DNA of 64,000 bases from Candidatus Zhuqueibacterota bacterium (GCA_016928775.1 JAFGKD010000013.1:1-64000); one strand, 5' to 3'. Shown: positions 18,660 through 28,928, numbered from the stretch's first letter. Translations and numbers: made by a program. Notes: generated by a model not told the origin, from the sequence alone.

Positions 18660-21353
18660 TTAAGCCGCCAAGGGATTGACCTTTTCAGGATCGATCTGCA
18701 AATCCTTCAACGCTTTTTTAAGCACTTTTGCATCCACTTTACCATCCTTGAACAGCATATAGAGCGCGGCATAGGTGATATATCGTTCATCCACTTCGAA
18801 AAAATCGCGCAAGTGACGCCGGCCGTCGCTGCGACCAAAGCCGTCGGTACCCAATGAAAACAACGGAAGTGGCAACCACTTGGCGATGGATTCCGGCAAG
18901 GCGCGGACATAGTCGGATGCCGCGATGATCGGACCTTTCGTTTCATTGAGAACACGGGTCACGTAGGCTTGTTTCTGTTTTTTATCCGGATGAAACATAT
19001 TCCAGCGTTGCGTCTGAATCGCATCATTGTGCAGCTCTTTGTAGCTGGTGGCGCTCCAGACATCTGCTGCCACGTTATACTGCTCTGTCAACAGGTCCTG
19101 TGCCGCCAGGACACGATTGAGGATCGTACCACTGCCGAATAATTGAACTGATAACGCGTTATTTTTCAGCTCCGAGGACTTGAATCTGTATAAACCCTTC
19201 AGGATACGTTCCTTTATGCCCTGTTCATCGGGCATGGCCGGCTGGACGTAATTTTCGTTCATGACAGTTAAATAGTAAAAAACATTTTCCTGATCGACAT
19301 ACATACGTTTGATGCCGTCTTCAATGATCGTCGCCAATTCAAAGGCAAAAGCCGGATCGTACGCCTTTAAATTCGGGAAAGGATAAGCTAATAAATGGCT
19401 GTGGCCGTCCTGGTGTTGTAATCCCTCGCCGGCCAGGGTGGTGCGACCCGAGGTGCCGCCCAACAGAAATCCGCGAGCGCGCATATCGCCGGCAGCCCAG
19501 ACGAGATCACCGACGCGCTGCAAGCCGAACATCGAGTAATAGATGTAAAACGGGATCGTATTCACGCCGTGCGTCGAATAGGCTGTTCCCGCTGCATTAA
19601 ATGAAGACATGGCTCCGGCTTCAGTGATACCTTCTTCCAAGATTTGACCGTCTTTTGCTTCTTTATAATAAAGTAGCTGCTCACGATCGACCGGCTCGTA
19701 CAACTGTCCGGTATGGGCGTAAATGCCCACCTGACGAAAAAGTGCTTCCATGCCAAAAGTTCGCGCCTCGTCCGGAACAATGGGGACAACAAGCTTGCCA
19801 ATGTTTTTATCTTTGAGCAATTTGCTGAGAATTCGAACAAAAACCATGGTCGTCGAAACTTCCCGTTCCTGGGTACCCTGCTGGAATTCCTCAAACAAGG
19901 AAGCCTCCGGCATATCGATGGGTTTACTGATAGTGCGGCGAGTCGGCACATAACCGCCAAGCTGTTTTCGCCGTTCCTGCAAATAGCGTATCTCGGGGGT
20001 ATCGTCAGCAGGACGATAAAAGGGCACATCATCAATATCATCATCGGAAATGGGAATGCCAAAGCGCGAGCGAAATTCGCGTAATTCCTGTTCGTTCAAC
20101 GCTTTTTGCGAATGCGTTATATTTTTCCCTTCGCCGGCTTCACCGAGGCCATAACCCTTGATAGTGCGCGCCAAAATGACCGTTGGCGCCCCCTTGTGCT
20201 CCACCGCCCGTTTATAGGCGGCATTGATTTTTTCCGGATCGTGGCCGCCCAGGCGCATTTTCGCCAATTGTTCGTCGGACAAATGTTCGACCAACTGTAA
20301 AAGACGCGGATCGACACCGTAAAATTTTTCGCGCAAATAAGCGCCACCACGGACAGCATAGTTCTGATACTCACCATCGACGATTTCAGCCGCTCGTTTG
20401 CTGAATACGCCGTATTTGTCCTGTGCCAAAAGTGGATCAAAATCCGATCCCCAAATAACTTTGATCGTATTCCAGCCGGCGCCGCGAAACACTCGTTCCA
20501 GCTCCTGAATGATCTGGCCATTGCCGCGAACCGGACCATCCAGACGTTGCAGGTTGCAATTAATGACAAAGATGAGATTGTCCAGCTTCTCGCGCGCCGC
20601 CAGCGAGATAGCGCCCAACGTTTCGGGTTCATCAGTTTCGCCATCGCCCAGGAAAACCCATACTTTGGCATCATCCGGTGGTTTCAAGCCGCGATCTTCA
20701 AGGTAGCGATTAAAGCGCGCCTGGTAAATGGACATGATCGGCCCGAGTCCCATGGACACGGTCGGGAACTGCCAGAATTCCGGCTTTAATTGCGGGTGCG
20801 GATAGGACGGCAAACCCTCGCCTTCGTGACACTCGTGCCGAAAGTTTTTTAACGCCTCCACATCGAGACGATCCTCCAAAAAAGCGCGCGAGTAGATGCC
20901 CGGGGAAGCATGCCCCTGGAAATAGACCAGATCACCGCTAAAGTTCTCGGACGGCCCGCGAAAGAAATGGTTGAATCCAACTTCGTAAAGCGTCGCCGCC
21001 GATGCATAGGTTGAGATATGGCCGCCAACACCCTTTTCCACCCGGTTGGCACGCACAACCATGGCCATGGCGTTCCACCGAATAATGCTCTTTATGCGCC
21101 GTTCGATCTCCCGATTTCCTGGATAGTTTGGCTGTTCCTCCGCTGTAATGGTATTGATGTACGGTGTATTCGCGGTGAAAGGAATCTTGATACCCGACAT
21201 CGCTGCGTGGCTTTGCAATTCCAGCAGCAGTTTTTGTACTCGATTCTCATCACCACTTTGGATGACATAGTCAAGCGACTCGAGCCATTCCTGCAATTCT
21301 ATATTTTCTATGGCTCTCTGATCTTCTGTGCTCATCTTTTCAATTTCCTTCAT
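18660..21353 (-). CDS. aceE: Pyruvate dehydrogenase E1 (homodimeric type)
   Basis: About 897 residues, the usual length of the single-chain E1. Thiamine-diphosphate motif GDGETDEPE through NCNLQRLDG, plus YGLGEAGEGKN and the AceE-specific LGTDGFGRSD near the C-terminus. It decarboxylates pyruvate and acetylates E2 lipoamide. Starts possible are TTG at 21359, ATG at 21353 and ATG at 21335; the last has AAGGA ten bases upstream, so the true N-terminus may be six residues shorter. First gene of the PDH operon. Confidence 0.97.
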   Translation of the reverse strand: MKEIEKMSTEDQRAIENIELQEWLESLDYVIQSGDENRVQKLLLELQSHAAMSGIKIPFTANTPYINTITAEEQPNYPGNREIERRIKSIIRWNAMAMVVRANRVEKGVGGHISTYASAATLYEVGFNHFFRGPSENFSGDLVYFQGHASPGIYSRAFLEDRLDVEALKNFRHECHEGEGLPSYPHPQLKPEFWQFPTVSMGLGPIMSIYQARFNRYLEDRGLKPPDDAKVWVFLGDGETDEPETLGAISLAAREKLDNLIFVINCNLQRLDGPVRGNGQIIQELERVFRGAGWNTIKVIWGSDFDPLLAQDKYGVFSKRAAEIVDGEYQNYAVRGGAYLREKFYGVDPRLLQLVEHLSDEQLAKMRLGGHDPEKINAAYKRAVEHKGAPTVILARTIKGYGLGEAGEGKNITHSQKALNEQELREFRSRFGIPISDDDIDDVPFYRPADDTPEIRYLQERRKQLGGYVPTRRTISKPIDMPEASLFEEFQQGTQEREVSTTMVFVRILSKLLKDKNIGKLVVPIVPDEARTFGMEALFRQVGIYAHTGQLYEPVDREQLLYYKEAKDGQILEEGITEAGAMSSFNAAGTAYSTHGVNTIPFYIYYSMFGLQRVGDLVWAAGDMRARGFLLGGTSGRTTLAGEGLQHQDGHSHLLAYPFPNLKAYDPAFAFELATIIEDGIKRMYVDQENVFYYLTVMNENYVQPAMPDEQGIKERILKGLYRFKSSELKNNALSVQLFGSGTILNRVLAAQDLLTEQYNVAADVWSATSYKELHNDAIQTQRWNMFHPDKKQKQAYVTRVLNETKGPIIAASDYVRALPESIAKWLPLPLFSLGTDGFGRSDGRRHLRDFFEVDERYITYAALYMLFKDGKVDAKVLKKALKDLQIDPEKVNPLAA

Positions 21354-21439
21354 GTCCAACCGTTTTTTAGTTAGATTCGTCTGGCTTTAAAAGTTTCAAA
21401 AATGGCGATATTTTTTCACAAATACCGCACACGTACGGA

Positions 21440-23899
21440 CTATTCTGACAAAAGTTTGTTTGCCGCCAATATGCAAAAAAGATATGATGCAGCGCCGTTC
21501 ATGACGTACTCGGATTGCTGCCATAAAAAAGGCCAGGGTTCTTTTAGTTCCGGGAAATCTGGCTGAATCAGGGCAGTGCCGGAGGCAACACCGCCCGGGA
21601 TATAGGAATAATCCGCCCGATTTGCCCCATATGCTGTGGTTAAAGAGCGACTGCCAACTCCCGAAACAAATGATGTGTGCGAGCCGGGATGGCAACCGAG
21701 GACAAAATGGATGACACGAAATATATTTTCCCGATCGAACAATTCTGGAAATGCCTTGTGCAAAAAGTATTGCTTCATCGCATAGTTCTGCATGGACCAC
21801 CCTGCTCCCCAGATCCTGGGCTGATAGGGAACGCCAAAAGGATTTTCCGAATTTTGCTTCTTGATCTCCTCATTATATTTCCGGATTGCTTTGAAAAAAT
21901 CGTGATCAAAGGTATCATCATGCAATTCGGCAAAAACCTGGGCAACGGCCCATCCGGTTGCAGAGATTGATTCGCGAATTTCCGGCAAGAGTTCCACAAG
22001 CGCGGTGCGATACCTGGCGTTTTTTGTCAGTTTGAACAATTCGACAGCGGCGAGCACCTTCTCGGCAAACAGATTGCGCGGGACATATGCCGCCAGATGG
22101 CGTACCGGATTTTGTCGGCTCTCAAATGACCATATTGTTTCTGCTGTCTTTTGACATTCGGACGCCAGGTCAGAATTATACTTGCGGAGCACCTGACTTG
22201 CGGCGGCCAAAGCCGCCACCACTCGATATTCGAGTCCACTGTCACGATTGGTGAAAGCCCAGCGATCGTCCATACGCCCGCGACGATAGTTCGGGGCAGG
22301 TAGCACGTCCTCCGAGGCATCATAAACTTGATTGTCGGTCATGCTCATGGCATCCCCGAGATGGACGTACTGCTGAAGGGTTGGACAAATGATACCGATG
22401 ATAGCGTGGCCTGTGCTTCGATAGCCGGCCAATAAATAGCGGACGCCGTGTTCAATTTGTTGCAGCATATCAGGTTGACCATCAGGTTGATGCAAGGCAA
22501 CAAAGTTATCTTCTTGCACGACCGTGGTCTGATCAATCGTCACGTTAAAAGCTTCAAAAGCCAGGGCAAGGGTGTAGACAGTTTGCGCCTGTCCGCCAGT
22601 GGCGAGATCATAGTCGCCGGCATCGTGCCAGCCACCCTGATTCAAATCCGGAATGTGTTCAAAAGCTTTGTAACGCGACTCGGTTTTGTCGCCCTGGCGA
22701 TAGCCGTCGAAATGCTCATGCGACGTTGGCGCTTGCAGGGCATCATCCATATGACAGAGTCCATGCCAGACGCGAAATCGGTCTCGTACCTCCATGTGAC
22801 ACATCTGTACCGGGAAAAATGTTTCAAGGGTCGGCTGCCAGACGTCTTTTAAATAAATGTTTTTATCTATTCGAAAGGGTGATGACCAGATGCCGTCATA
22901 ATTGACGTAAAATATGCCGGATTCAGTAATCGATGAAAAATCCAGGGTAGCGTAATTATAGCGCAGATATCGCCCCCACCTTTTCGGTACCCCGGAAAAC
23001 ACTTTTTTTGTCCGTCCGTCCGGTAAAAGTTGTATAATGTCCGCAGTGCCCAATTTTTCTGCATATACGTCAAGTTCGATAATAGCGACCTTTTCCTGAT
23101 CCGGATGATAGCCGACTTGCGAAAGCAGAATGACCGGGTCACGCTGCCACCCTTTTTTAACCCGCGGTGAGATGATCCACTCAATGGCGTTCTCGGTGGC
23201 ACCGGCGGGCACCAGACTTCGAATGATAAACCAGCCGTTGTTATCTGGTTCGCGTCCATCATACAAGGCGAGTTCGCTCTGCCTGGATTCAATCAGCAGA
23301 TGCTGCAATGGCGATTCCGGCGCAATTGAGAGACGTTGACCAACAGCGAGTGGCGCAATAGTGATATTTTTACTACGATTAAGCTGGGCAGCGCTATTCA
23401 ATTGCCGCGGGAAAATGCCGCTGCTCGCATCCATGTGCCAGGTTTTGCCAAAATAGAGAGCCGGAAACAGCTCAAGGTTAAATCCCACCTTGCCCACCCA
23501 TTGAAGAGGTAGTGCCTGTGCCAAATCAACGCTGATGAGAATATGTTCATCTTTTGCCTTGACCCGGATGGTATATGAAATATCGAGATCGCTGTATTCG
23601 CCGGACACCTGTATTGACTTGTTTTTTCGATCTGTCACGGGATCTTTAATCGTTGGAAGCGGATCCCACTGTCCAGGTGTCGGCTCCAAACGCAGATCAC
23701 CATTCGTCGCAATGCGCTCATCGTGAAGAATGATTTCAACGCCGCCTTGATGTCCCTCGGGATAATGGTTGTTGAACACAAGAACGGACAAGCCACGTTG
23801 GGTAAACGTGGCATTGTCGTTCAAAACGAGCTGAGGATAAATCGGGGTAATCGTTGTGACAAAAATAAATATAATAAACTGTATACGCTTTATCAGCAT
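21440..23899 (-). CDS. Glycoside hydrolase family 9 endoglucanase-like protein
   Basis: 819 residues. Signal peptide 1-22, an N-terminal beta-rich region of about 230 residues I cannot name, a CelD-type Ig-like domain (about 255-345, QVGYHPDQEKVA to SSPFRI), then the GH9 barrel. Catalytic base region GGWHDAGDYD puts Asp426 and Asp429 at the active site; the proton-donor Glu lies in QQSEYVMNGAAS close to the C-terminus. GH9 enzymes hydrolyse beta-1,4-glucans with inversion. No sorting domain is attached, so it is probably periplasmic. The added N-terminal module is unusual for the family. Confidence 0.88.
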   Translation of the reverse strand: MLIKRIQFIIFIFVTTITPIYPQLVLNDNATFTQRGLSVLVFNNHYPEGHQGGVEIILHDERIATNGDLRLEPTPGQWDPLPTIKDPVTDRKNKSIQVSGEYSDLDISYTIRVKAKDEHILISVDLAQALPLQWVGKVGFNLELFPALYFGKTWHMDASSGIFPRQLNSAAQLNRSKNITIAPLAVGQRLSIAPESPLQHLLIESRQSELALYDGREPDNNGWFIIRSLVPAGATENAIEWIISPRVKKGWQRDPVILLSQVGYHPDQEKVAIIELDVYAEKLGTADIIQLLPDGRTKKVFSGVPKRWGRYLRYNYATLDFSSITESGIFYVNYDGIWSSPFRIDKNIYLKDVWQPTLETFFPVQMCHMEVRDRFRVWHGLCHMDDALQAPTSHEHFDGYRQGDKTESRYKAFEHIPDLNQGGWHDAGDYDLATGGQAQTVYTLALAFEAFNVTIDQTTVVQEDNFVALHQPDGQPDMLQQIEHGVRYLLAGYRSTGHAIIGIICPTLQQYVHLGDAMSMTDNQVYDASEDVLPAPNYRRGRMDDRWAFTNRDSGLEYRVVAALAAASQVLRKYNSDLASECQKTAETIWSFESRQNPVRHLAAYVPRNLFAEKVLAAVELFKLTKNARYRTALVELLPEIRESISATGWAVAQVFAELHDDTFDHDFFKAIRKYNEEIKKQNSENPFGVPYQPRIWGAGWSMQNYAMKQYFLHKAFPELFDRENIFRVIHFVLGCHPGSHTSFVSGVGSRSLTTAYGANRADYSYIPGGVASGTALIQPDFPELKEPWPFLWQQSEYVMNGAASYLFCILAANKLLSE

Positions 23900-24202
23900 T
23901 AATGAAAACTCCCGCCAGATTGATCAATTTTTGCATGTAGCTAATGATAATGAATTTAAGCGAGGTAAACAAGGAGAAATCAAAAAGCAAAAGCTCAATT
24001 TTACCCGGCAACCGCAATTTTAAAACGGAAATTTTCAAAATAAACAAAAGGAAAAGTGGCGCAAGATTCCTATTTTATTGCAGCTTTCAGCACTAACTTG
24101 AGGGAATCTTTTTCCACTGAAAAACAGGCGTAAAAAGAATCAAATCAGAAAATATCAAATATTCACTATCCAGCAAACAGTTGACAAAAAAAAGGACGGA
24201 CC
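23900..24202. other. Intergenic region between divergent genes
   Basis: About 300 A/T-rich bases between the leftward GH9 gene and the rightward acetyltransferase gene. Apart from a ribosome site (AAGGACGGA) just before 24203, I see no ORF, RNA gene or strong hairpin. Both promoters must lie here. Confidence 0.45.
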
Positions 24203-25351
24203 ATGCCAGAGGCGATCGTACAACTCACAGCCGACGATTTTGAGGAAACCATTGATTTTCTCAACCTGGTGTTCTCGGAGCATCGTCCCACTGATCTCGC
24301 CACCCTTTTGCCCAAGCTTTATCAGCCGACAGACGAGCATATGCGGAATAATTTTGCCATCAAGCGCAACGGCAAAATTCGGGCTCTAGTTGGATTATTT
24401 CCGTTTGAGCTGAATATCGGAGATGTATCGCTTGCAGGAGCCGGCATCGGTGGTGTGTCAACACATCCGAATGAGCGTGGCCAGGGCCACATGCAGCGAT
24501 TGATGAATTTTTGTCTCGATCTGATGCACGAGAATCGAATCCATCTTTCCTGGCTCGGCGGCAATCGCCAGCGCTATCACTATTTTGGCTATGAGGTGTG
24601 CGGGTGCACACATGTTTTCAAGGTAACGAAAAAGAACAGTCGGCACTGCTACGCATCTACCCCGGACATTCATTTCGAATTGGTCAATCGCCCACATGAT
24701 CCAGGACTGCAAAAGTTTAAAATCTGGCACGATCAGAAGGCTATGCATGTCTCTCGTCCGCTGTGTGTTTTGTGGACTATTTTTCAGAGTTGGCATCACA
24801 AACTTTATGCCGCGCTGGATGAACAGGGTCATCTGTTGGGCTATCTTTGTGTCGATCAGGCCGGGGGAGTTGTTCTGGAAACAGCTGCTCGAGATGACCG
24901 GGCGCACCAATTGCTCATTCCCGCATGGGTGAATTACCAGGAAAAGGAGAGTGTGAATTTTGTAACGGCAGGATTACCGGGAGCTTTTGTCACAGAATTG
25001 AGTCGTGTCTGTGAGCAGCCAACAATCCATAGTTGCGGCAACTGGCACATCTTTGACTGGCAGCGAGTGCTCGACGCCTGTCTTAAATTAAAACGGCAGT
25101 TTTTCCAGCTTGTCGATGGCCAGTTTTGCTTTGAGATTAAAAGACATGGAAGTTTTGAAATGATCATCCGCGACGCGGAGGCGGCGTGCATGAGAGCGCA
25201 TAAACGACCCGATTTTAGCTGTTCTGCGGAGACAGCAATGCGACTGTTGTTTGGTCCCAATCCGCCGGCATTGAACGGGTTGGTGAATCATCCTGTTGTC
25301 AATGCCTGGTGCCCTTTGCCGCTCTATATGCCACGGCAGGATGAGGTGTAG
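24203..25351 (+). CDS. GNAT-family N-acetyltransferase
   Basis: 382 residues. The N-terminal half is a GNAT domain: the acetyl-CoA pyrophosphate loop is HPNERGQGHMQRLM (about 93-106) after the GAGIGGVS strand, and LSWLGGNRQRYHYFGYE closes the fold. The second half is a GNAT-like or sterol-carrier-like extension, as in Eis-type proteins. The substrate is unknown. It ends three bases before the stop of the convergent lgt gene, so there is no room for a separate terminator. Confidence 0.85.
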   Translation: MPEAIVQLTADDFEETIDFLNLVFSEHRPTDLATLLPKLYQPTDEHMRNNFAIKRNGKIRALVGLFPFELNIGDVSLAGAGIGGVSTHPNERGQGHMQRLMNFCLDLMHENRIHLSWLGGNRQRYHYFGYEVCGCTHVFKVTKKNSRHCYASTPDIHFELVNRPHDPGLQKFKIWHDQKAMHVSRPLCVLWTIFQSWHHKLYAALDEQGHLLGYLCVDQAGGVVLETAARDDRAHQLLIPAWVNYQEKESVNFVTAGLPGAFVTELSRVCEQPTIHSCGNWHIFDWQRVLDACLKLKRQFFQLVDGQFCFEIKRHGSFEMIIRDAEAACMRAHKRPDFSCSAETAMRLLFGPNPPALNGLVNHPVVNAWCPLPLYMPRQDEV

Positions 25352-25354
25352 GTG

Positions 25355-26191
25355 TCACGCACGATAACGGGGATTTTGTTTTTTTGCAATGGGAACGAGG
25401 ACCAGGCCAATAACGATCATGACCATACACAGCACCTGGCCCATAGTCAATGGCCCGAGCACGGTGCCGAGATGCGCATCAGGCTCGCGAACAAACTCGA
25501 TGAAAAATCGCACCGCACCATAGCCAATCAGATAAAAGGGTAAAAAGAGGCGTGAAAATTTGGGTTTACGTCGGATCGACCATAAAATCACAAACAAGAA
25601 TAAACCCTCAAAAAAAGCTTCATACAGTTGTGATGGGTGTCGGAGCTGACCCGAAAGATCATTTGGAAAATACATACCCCATGGTACGTCAGTAATACGT
25701 CCATAGAGCTCATTGTTGATAAAATTGCCCAGCCGGCCAAAAGTGTAACCAAGTGGAATCGCTGGAACCACCAGATCAGCCAACTCCCAAAAGTTAACCT
25801 TGCTTCTGTGACAGTGGAGCACGGTCAAAAGAAACACACCGATGACGCCACCGTGAAAAGACATGCCGGCGAGCCCAATGAATTTAAAGCCATTTTTAAC
25901 ATCAAACGGCAAAAAAATACTGAGGGGATTGGTGAGGATCATTTCGGGATCGTAGAAAAGCACATAGCCGATTCGTCCGCCAACAAGTACACCCAGCACT
26001 GCATAGCCGAACCAGTTCTGCGCGGCTTCCTTTTTAATGGTGATGCCCTCAACACGGTATCGATACATGACTAAAAAATAGACGGTGGCAAAGGCGAGAA
26101 TATACATCACGCCATACCATCTCAATTGAAAAGAACCAAGACGAAAAATCACCGGACTCATTTTTTCCGGCAATGTATGCCACCAGGTCAT
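25355..26191 (-). CDS. lgt: Prolipoprotein diacylglyceryl transferase
   Basis: 278 residues, seven membrane helices. Lgt signature GRLGNFINNELYGR, the SFHGGVIG loop, HPSQLYEA, and the late GYGAVRFFIEFVREPD. It transfers diacylglycerol from phosphatidylglycerol to the lipobox Cys in the inner membrane, the first step before LspA. This matches the large number of lipoproteins encoded around it. Confidence 0.96.
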   Translation of the reverse strand: MTWWHTLPEKMSPVIFRLGSFQLRWYGVMYILAFATVYFLVMYRYRVEGITIKKEAAQNWFGYAVLGVLVGGRIGYVLFYDPEMILTNPLSIFLPFDVKNGFKFIGLAGMSFHGGVIGVFLLTVLHCHRSKVNFWELADLVVPAIPLGYTFGRLGNFINNELYGRITDVPWGMYFPNDLSGQLRHPSQLYEAFFEGLFLFVILWSIRRKPKFSRLFLPFYLIGYGAVRFFIEFVREPDAHLGTVLGPLTMGQVLCMVMIVIGLVLVPIAKKQNPRYRA

Positions 26192-26660
26192 GTGTGCTCC
26201 GGTTTTTATGAGCTTAAAAGGTTTTTAATTTACATTTTTTGAAAAGAGTTGCAAGTGAAATTTTGGGAAATGTTAAAGACCTCAGTCTTGAGTTCTCAAG
26301 TTAAAACCTTGAAAGACTGTCAAAGCTATCACTCTGAAAAGAGCTTTTGCTGAATAGCAAGACTGACAAGAGTTTTAGTCCTCTCTCCCCCCGCGGGGGG
26401 AGAGAGACAGAGTGAGGGGGGGTAAGTAGAAAATCATTGGACTCCTCACCCTGTCCCTCTCCCTATAGGGCTGACCATTCCCCACATTTTTACTGGACAC
26501 ATGGATGTTATGCTAATCAAAAAAATCATTTCACTTTCATATTGGCGTGAGTATAAATCTATGATGATGTTACTCGGTTTAAACAATTTCTTAAGGTTGT
26601 TGCTACCCAAGACTGAGATACTTTATGGAAATGTGTAAAGCCATTTGATTATTGCCAAAG
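26192..26660. other. Long intergenic region with a repeat element
   Basis: About 470 bases without a gene, upstream of lgt and downstream of the P1 peptidase gene. The centre holds a G/C-rich palindromic repeat (listed separately). The 60 bases after it (TGACCATTCCCCACATTTTTA then ACTGGACAC) loosely recall the ends of IS3-type elements, too weak to assign. The rest shows no ORF. Confidence 0.5.
26378..26469. repeat. REP/MITE-like element with a 26-bp perfect palindrome
   Basis: Bases 26381-26406 form a perfect palindrome: a CT/C-rich 13-mer followed by its exact complement. It is followed by GAGTGAGGGGGG and, about 40 bases on, by CTCCTCACCCTGTCCCTCTCCC, an imperfect inverted copy of the first flank. 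The GAGAGGG/GTGAGG composition is that of a widely dispersed class of bacterial intergenic repeats. No coding potential. Confidence 0.6.
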
Positions 26661-27572
26661 TTAGCTTACGGCTCGCCGTATACTTTCGGCAACGACCCGG
26701 GCGGCAAACGCCCCCACCCGTGTGACATCAGCGTCCTGTTCTTCGGACGAGAGGGCGAAAACAATATCACCATCATGCATGGTGTGCGCCGGGCGAATAC
26801 TTGACGCCAATCCGTCTTGCGCCATTTGCGCGACTTTGGTTGCCGTTTCCCTCGAAAGAATTGCATTGGTGGCGACGACCGATAACGTCGTATTGCTTGC
26901 GCTGAAGGTAAATCCGGCTGCCATATTTTTTAATATGTTCAGCGACGGCACAAAGCCGGTTTTGTCTTTATTCTGGACGCCGGCTAAAATGCGGCACTGT
27001 TCATCGATAATCTCTCCCAGCGAATTGACGACAGAGAGAGCACCAATGACGAGGCCATTCTCCAGAGTCAGAGAAGCCGTGCCAATACCACCCGACGAGC
27101 AAAACGCCATTCCCAAAAGCTTGCCCACCGTTGCACCGCAGCCCGCACCGACGCGTCCTTCTGCCGGCGGACGGGATGTCGCGTTTATGCATGCCTGGTA
27201 TCCCATGCTTTTGTCCGGTCGTACAGCCGCATCACCGACTGCCAAATCAAAAATGACCGCAGCGGGAACAATGGGAACTCGAGCCACGTCCACATCAAAG
27301 CCAATGCCGCGTTCCTCCAGGAATTGTTGCACACCACCCGCCGCATCGAGCCCAAAAGCGCTGCCACCGGTGAGTAGCACGGCGTGTATTTTTTCAACGA
27401 GGCGCACTGGTTTCAAGAGCTCAAGCTCACGCGTTCCCGGTGCTGATCCGCGCACATCGACGCCGGCGACAACTTCCTTGTCCGGCAAAATAACCGTACA
27501 ACCGGTTTGGGCTGTCTGTAAACAAAAATGCCCGACTTTGATGCCGGGCACGTCACAAATTGAGGTTTTCAA
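26661..27572 (-). CDS. P1-family peptidase (DmpA/L-aminopeptidase D-esterase-like)
   Basis: 303 residues. The family's Ntn-type fold shows in VPGIKVGH, TGCTVIL, GGSAFGLDAAGGV, GRVGAGCGATVGK, GGIGTAS and the probable autocleavage region GALSVVNSLGE. Members self-cleave and hydrolyse N-terminal residues or amides. Start is a TTG directly after the TAA of the ATPase gene, with GGAGAG seven bases upstream, so the two are coupled. Confidence 0.88.
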   Translation of the reverse strand: MKTSICDVPGIKVGHFCLQTAQTGCTVILPDKEVVAGVDVRGSAPGTRELELLKPVRLVEKIHAVLLTGGSAFGLDAAGGVQQFLEERGIGFDVDVARVPIVPAAVIFDLAVGDAAVRPDKSMGYQACINATSRPPAEGRVGAGCGATVGKLLGMAFCSSGGIGTASLTLENGLVIGALSVVNSLGEIIDEQCRILAGVQNKDKTGFVPSLNILKNMAAGFTFSASNTTLSVVATNAILSRETATKVAQMAQDGLASSIRPAHTMHDGDIVFALSSEEQDADVTRVGAFAARVVAESIRRAVS

Positions 27573-28718
27573 TTAATTCTCTCCATTATCCGGCTTGAAA
27601 CGGTTGAGGATACTGAGCTTTTTAGTTGTGGGTAATTCCAAAATTATGCTCTGTTCATTGAAGAAAAAGAGATCACTGATGGTCAAGCCAATTTGCTTGC
27701 GCAGCGGTTTCCAGTTTTCGCGGTAGGATTTGCTATCCGCTTTGGTGCCGGTTTTGTCTTTTTCAATCAATAACACTCGATCGGGATGGTTGCGATCGAT
27801 GAGAAATGGCGAGTGCGTCGTATAAACCAACTGGTTTTTAATGGACAAGTCTTCAAGCACCTGAATCAGGTCCTTTTGTCCAGCGGGATGCAGGTGAATG
27901 CCAGGTTCATCAATGAGGAAGATATACTCATTCGAACGACCTTCGAAGGTCTGCGAAATAAAATTAACGTAAAAAGAGAGGTACCATCGAAAGCCCAAGC
28001 TGCGCGATTCCGGCGTGTCCAGAACCGTTGTCGAGTCCGCAAAGTCGATATAAAGCACTCGTCCGTTCACATTCAGTTTTATTTCAATAGAATCTTCCTG
28101 GGACCACACGCGACGTATCTGTTCGCTGATAATCCGGCTTGCTTCTTCAGCGGCACGCCGTCCTCTGGAGCTGTCCTCAAATAGTAGTTCATAATCTTCA
28201 ATGCCGCCAATCTTGAGCAAATTTTTTTCGGTTAAAAAAGCGGAACTGTTCGAAATCAGACTGTCATAATCAACCTTGTTTTTCAACAACGGAATGTTGC
28301 TAAAATAAATGATTTTCGGTAAAATTTTGAGCAACTGGTTCATATTGATATTTTCGACTTCTCGATCCCCGATGAGCACGTGGTAGTCAGCTAACTCCGG
28401 GGCATCTCGGCGAATCAGAAAATTCTCGACATCCTTGAACGTTTCAGAGATATGAACCAGTTTTTGTCGATTTTCTTTGGTAATACCAGCGAATTCAATC
28501 GAAATTTCGGGACATTTCCCCATGTAATAGTTGTTGGAGTACTGGCAGGTGAGGCTGCTATCAAATGGAACATCTGCCCGAAAAGATTCAATCGCTTTCA
28601 AAACATTTGTTTTTCCGCTCTCGTTTGCGCCGATCAGAACATTGATTTTTTGATTCAAGTTCAATGTCATCTCATAAACCGATTTAAAGGCGCGAATGTA
28701 AACACTTTTAATAACCAT
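27573..28718 (-). CDS. OLD/RecF-like AAA ATPase lacking the Toprim domain
   Basis: 381 residues. Walker A GANESGKT (about 31-38), a coiled middle insert, an ABC-like signature SRSLGFRWYLSFY, Walker B FLIDEPGIHLHP, and a switch His in THSPFLI. OLD-family nucleases continue with a Toprim domain that opens in a hydrophobic strand ending in a catalytic Glu-Gly. Here that strand (QSIILEL) appears at the very end and the protein stops about 18 residues later. It is thus an ATPase without nuclease part, possibly truncated. Upstream of, and coupled to, the P1 peptidase gene. Confidence 0.85.
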   Translation of the reverse strand: MVIKSVYIRAFKSVYEMTLNLNQKINVLIGANESGKTNVLKAIESFRADVPFDSSLTCQYSNNYYMGKCPEISIEFAGITKENRQKLVHISETFKDVENFLIRRDAPELADYHVLIGDREVENINMNQLLKILPKIIYFSNIPLLKNKVDYDSLISNSSAFLTEKNLLKIGGIEDYELLFEDSSRGRRAAEEASRIISEQIRRVWSQEDSIEIKLNVNGRVLYIDFADSTTVLDTPESRSLGFRWYLSFYVNFISQTFEGRSNEYIFLIDEPGIHLHPAGQKDLIQVLEDLSIKNQLVYTTHSPFLIDRNHPDRVLLIEKDKTGTKADSKSYRENWKPLRKQIGLTISDLFFFNEQSIILELPTTKKLSILNRFKPDNGEN

Positions 28719-28928
28719 AAATATATGTCCCTCAGTAACTTGTCAGGGGATGCGCTGTGCTGTGGAAGGTAAAGTATTCAATAAAGCAAATTTTAATATA
28801 GAAATATATTAACAACAGAATATGAATGCAAGCAATAATTCACTATTTTTTCACTTGGTATCTTTTATGCGAATACTTAAATTTCAAGCTAAAATTGAAC
28901 TGGTTTTAACAGGTTTGAGGAGATGCTC

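Noticed and set aside
26462..26520. Possible IS3-type terminus (TGTCCAGTAAAAATG on the minus strand)
   Set aside because: No matching second end, target duplication or transposase fragment is visible.
26722..27576. 284-codon frame opposite the P1 peptidase gene
   Set aside because: The reverse strand encodes a full family match with coupled start; the plus product is Ser/Pro/Thr-rich without domains.
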